Positions 61,621 through 64,000 of a stretch of DNA of 64,000 nucleotides are shown here, piece after piece. The stretch comes from Bacilliculturomica massiliensis (GTDB taxonomy: Bacteria; Bacillota; Clostridia; Peptostreptococcales; Anaerovoracaceae), in the NCBI RefSeq assembly GCF_900605495.1, contig NZ_LR027603.1, positions 1,737,997-1,801,996 on the forward strand, given 5' to 3'. Each line of letters starts with the position of its first letter. The stretch's first letter is position 1. A program made the translations under genes and the position numbers. The notes under the pieces are model-generated. The model was not told the DNA's origin. It made no database searches and worked only from the letters and a program-made list of their open reading frames with translations.

Positions 61621-61808
61621 ATGAAAAACTTGGATTCTGACACTTTTTTAGAATTACCACTGATTACCGCTATTTTAGTTTGTATTTTTTACCATCCTCA
61701 ATCAGTTTATCTATGTTTTCAAAAAGTACACGTTTTGATTATTTTTACGGTCTGCATCAAACTCAGATCTCTGCGATCGGACAAACAATAGAGGGGGGCG
61801 AAGACAGT

Positions 61809-61988
61809 CTGGCGGCCTTTCCGGACAGCGGCTCCGTTTCCCCCTATGCGGCCGTCCCCCTTCGCTGGGCGGCGGATCAGGGGCTGATCTCCGGCATGGA
61901 AGACGGCTCCCTCGATCCGACGGGCAGCGCTTCCCGCGCGCAGATCGCTTCTGTTCTGAGACTCTTCTGTCAGAAGTACAGTTGCTGA
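61809..61988 (+). pseudogene. Fragment of an S-layer homology domain gene
   Basis: About 60 codons matching the end of an SLH repeat region (AAFPDSGSVSPYAAVPLRWA, then GLISGMEDGSLDPTGSASRAQIASVL). They close with RLFCQKYSC and a stop. There is no upstream domain, signal peptide or ribosome site. The frame continues upstream into AT-rich sequence that looks noncoding. It resembles the last SLH repeat of larger clostridial wall proteins. It is a decayed remnant, 3.2 kb from the intact SLH gene. Confidence 0.65.
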
Positions 61989-62031
61989 TCCTTCCGGCCA
62001 GGTTCCAAAGACTGGCTCCCGGATAGGAGCG

Positions 62032-62126
62032 GCGTGCGCCCGCGCGGCCCGGGAACGCGCCGCCTCCGATGCTGCCGCTTGTATATTCGGGAACGCCGCC
62101 CGGGAACGCAGCCCCCGGGCGCACGC
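62032..62126. repeat. GC-rich inverted repeat, 11-bp perfect arms
   Basis: GCGTGCGCCCG (62032-62042) and CGGGCGCACGC (62116-62126) enclose 73 nt that hold three copies of a CCGGGAACGC-like motif. It lies in the gap 61989-62283, which has no gene. Confidence 0.6.
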
Positions 62127-62168
62127 AAAAAGGCGAGGTTCCATATAGCAATGGTCCCTCGCCTTTTT
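62127..62168. terminator. Bidirectional terminator before the amidinohydrolase gene end
   Basis: AAAAAGGCGAGG (62127-62138) pairs with CCTCGCCTTTTT (62157-62168) around an 18-nt loop. It can end the minus-strand amidinohydrolase transcript and any plus-strand transcript from the left. Confidence 0.88.
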
Positions 62169-62283
62169 AACATCATTCGGAGCTTTTCGCCTCGCTGTCA
62201 CAGCCGGCTCTCAGCGCGCGCTTCTGCTTCCTCCGCCGGGAGCGCCATACAAACTTTCCCGGCCGCCGGATATCCTTCGTATC

Positions 62284-63276
62284 TTACTGCGCGTCTCTCT
62301 TCAGGAAAGCGGTCATGCAGTGCACGGATCCCCTGCCCTTGTTCAGTTCGGAGAGATCCAGCACGTCTACCTTGATCCCTGCCTTTTCCATCATTTCCAC
62401 CGTTCTGGGCGCGCCCACGCTCATCACCACATGGCCGGGCTCGATGGGAACGAAATTGGTTGCGTAGCAGTATTTCGTCTCCGTGAGGGAGGGTGTTTCC
62501 AGGATCCGGTAGCCCTTCTTTTTCAGCGCGTCCACTACCATGTAGGGTACCTGGCAGGCGTGGATCACCACCGTATCGTTGCTGGGGAAATTCAGCAGAC
62601 CGTCCACGTGAGCGTGGCCGTAAGGGATCTGCATGGGAATGACCTCCGTGACGCCCTGTCTTCTCAGCTCTGTCTCCATCTGTTCGAAGCCGGAGCGATT
62701 GGCGCGGCTGGATAATGAGAGGATCACCGTATGACGGTCCACCCAGGCCGCGTTGGCCCCCTCGAAGATACCGTCGCCGGAAATGGTCTTTACGATAGGA
62801 ATACCCAGCTTCGCCACAGCCTGAGCCGTGTAGCGCTCCTCGCCTCTGCGGGCCGGCATGGCCAGTCTGGTGATGATCGCGCCCTCAGGAGTCATAAAGA
62901 GATGGTCTCTCTCAAACATGGCGTTGGGACGGTCCGCCCTCTGCTCTTCCACGTAGAACACGTTTACGCCGTGGCTTCTGTAATAATCCGCCAGTTCGTC
63001 GTGCTGCCGCCGGCATTTCTCCGGGTCCACCGGCGCCCTGAAACGGACTTCCTTATAGTCAAAATCGTCCAGCTCCGCTCCGGGCCGTCTCAGAAGCACC
63101 GCTCTCAGACGATTGCACTCCGACGAGCATCCAAAATCGCCGCCCCAGTATGTGGTCATGTCCTCTTCAATGGTGGTCTCCAGCGGAAACCACCGCTCTC
63201 CGTCGATGGCCTGAATATCCGGCAGCGGCGCCTGCGCCCCAAGGCATTCGTCCAGATCGATGATTTTCTTTTCCAT
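62284..63276 (-). CDS. Arginine deiminase/DDAH-fold amidinohydrolase
   Basis: A 330-residue protein of the guanidine-modifying superfamily that includes arginine deiminase, dimethylarginine dimethylaminohydrolase and amidinotransferases. The nucleophile is Cys320 in GSVHCMTAFL. The catalytic His is in YGHAHVDGLLNF, and the acidic guanidine ligand is probably in MFERDHLFM. It is shorter than true arginine deiminase (about 410 residues), closer to DDAH and related hydrolases. Substrate not settled: arginine, methylarginine or another guanidine. ATG 63276 follows AGGAGGAG; the open frame reaches 63297. It lies 166 nt downstream of an NhaC-type transporter gene, suggesting uptake and hydrolysis of one compound. 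Confidence 0.87.
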   Translation of the reverse strand: MEKKIIDLDECLGAQAPLPDIQAIDGERWFPLETTIEEDMTTYWGGDFGCSSECNRLRAVLLRRPGAELDDFDYKEVRFRAPVDPEKCRRQHDELADYYRSHGVNVFYVEEQRADRPNAMFERDHLFMTPEGAIITRLAMPARRGEERYTAQAVAKLGIPIVKTISGDGIFEGANAAWVDRHTVILSLSSRANRSGFEQMETELRRQGVTEVIPMQIPYGHAHVDGLLNFPSNDTVVIHACQVPYMVVDALKKKGYRILETPSLTETKYCYATNFVPIEPGHVVMSVGAPRTVEMMEKAGIKVDVLDLSELNKGRGSVHCMTAFLKRDAQ

Positions 63277-63325
63277 TTTACTTCTCCTCCTGATCATGCA
63301 ATATCTTTTAATTATCTCGGGATCG

Positions 63326-63368
63326 AACAGACGCCGCTCTCCCGTCTGCGCCGGACGCGGCGTCTGTT
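63326..63368. other. Strong hairpin between NhaC-type and amidinohydrolase genes
   Basis: A 12-bp perfect stem (AACAGACGCCGC, 63326-63337, with its complement at 63357-63368). On the minus strand it is not followed by a T run, so it may stabilise or attenuate an operon transcript rather than end it. Confidence 0.5.
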
Positions 63369-63442
63369 TCTCACTCTAATATGCTCTGCCGGTCCTGTCT
63401 TTGGACCCGGCAGTTGTGTGACAGTTCGGATCGCTCCGCCCC

Positions 63443-64000
63443 TTACGCCGCTTTTTTCGTGATATCCACGGCCTGACCGTACTTTCCTTTATAGATCTTG
63501 TGCAGTACGAAAATGGCGGCGACCAGTACGATCACGGCCACAGGCAGCATCACCAGCGGCGTGAAGATCCCTGCCAGCAGGTACATGACCGCGCAGATGG
63601 CAGCTACGGTAGTGGCATAGGGCATCTGCGTCTCGAAGTGATCGATGTGGTCGCAGGCCGATCCGATGGACGCCAGGATCGTGGTGTCGGAAATAGGCGA
63701 ACAGTGGTCGCCGTAAATGCTTCCGCTGATGATGGCCGTGGCTACCAGCGGCAGCGATGTCTGATCAAAAGCGATCGCCATCGGCAGGGCGATGGGCATG
63801 AGGATAGCCATGGTGCCCCACGATGTTCCCGTGGCCAGGGACATCACCGCTCCGATGATAAACACCAGGCAGGGCAGCAGATCCGGATTGAGGAATCCCT
63901 CGCTGATCTGCGTCAGATAAGCTGCCGTTCCGATGGTCTTGGTGACGCCGGACAGCGACCAGGCCAGAACCAGCACCACGCACATGAACATCATGTTTCT
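63443..64000 (-). CDS. NhaC-family antiporter, C-terminal part; start lies beyond the window
   Basis: The last 185 codons of a membrane protein, with its stop at 63443 and frame open to the right edge. AVMSLATGTSWGTMAILMPI and SGSIYGDHCSPISDTTILASIGSACDH are the signature halves of the NhaC family; the latter differs from the first NhaC-type protein of this window (36144-37700). At least five membrane segments remain, and the tail is KGKYGQAVDITKKAA. In many Clostridia this type transports amino acids or organic acids in exchange for sodium. Its gene order with the amidinohydrolase supports a guanidino compound such as arginine or a relative; this is inference. Confidence 0.88.
   Translation of the reverse strand, partial: RNMMFMCVVLVLAWSLSGVTKTIGTAAYLTQISEGFLNPDLLPCLVFIIGAVMSLATGTSWGTMAILMPIALPMAIAFDQTSLPLVATAIISGSIYGDHCSPISDTTILASIGSACDHIDHFETQMPYATTVAAICAVMYLLAGIFTPLVMLPVAVIVLVAAIFVLHKIYKGKYGQAVDITKKAA

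Overview
The window reads as a GC-rich genome of the Bacillota, most likely class Clostridia. Pointers are AddA rather than RecB, Pol III DnaE next to pfkA, an S-layer-homology protein, WG-repeat and BspA-type leucine-rich-repeat proteins, PFL/UPF0210 with its ACT partner, a group IIC intron fragment, AGGAGG ribosome sites and TTGACA-17-TATAAT promoters. No rRNA, tRNA, CRISPR array or phage was seen, and I do not assign a genus.

Layout, left to right. 1-3756 is addA (minus), its last codons cut by the window edge. 4246-10961 is a minus-strand hydantoin/oxoprolinase-type locus: PucR regulator, NCS1 permease, DUF917 protein, HyuA-like protein and Asp/Glu/hydantoin racemase. It is bracketed by two related intergenic sequences of about 100 nt. 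11124-15251 is a three-gene cassette of an intracellular leucine-rich-repeat protein, an unrecognised 604-residue protein and a 65-residue protein; the two large ones share a short C-terminal motif. 15630-19352 holds gpmI and two radical SAM genes. 19481-21604 is the most unusual segment: the 5' end and domain V/VI of a group IIC intron with no reverse transcriptase, enclosing a sigma factor/anti-sigma operon with its own promoter. The element begins just behind the terminator of a ferredoxin-like gene.

21650-32789 has iron-sulfur, flavin and WG-repeat proteins, a YczE-type membrane protein, cobO, two FAD oxidoreductases and a probable multidomain immunity protein (SUFU plus DUF2185). 33214-39310 has the ACT/PFL pair, a phosphoesterase, and an NhaC antiporter divergent from a MocR regulator, with two identical 8-bp boxes lying in the two promoters. 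39370-43128 is a response regulator, ABC transporter and histidine kinase module. 43358-47927 has an HdeD-like protein and a dinB/ABC importer operon. 48226-50509 has a universal stress protein, a peptidase C26 and a 0.9-kb gap with two minisatellites around three evenly spaced inverted boxes.

50510-64000 has a Na/Pi cotransporter, pfkA, dnaE, an SLH protein, an ABC-F ATPase, an acyl-ACP thioesterase, an SLH fragment, an arginine-deiminase-fold enzyme and the start-less end of a second NhaC antiporter. Genes for nitrogenous-compound uptake and breakdown (hydantoin locus, PuuD-like hydrolase, amidinohydrolase, NhaC pair) are prominent, which suggests an amino-acid-using anaerobe; that is inference.
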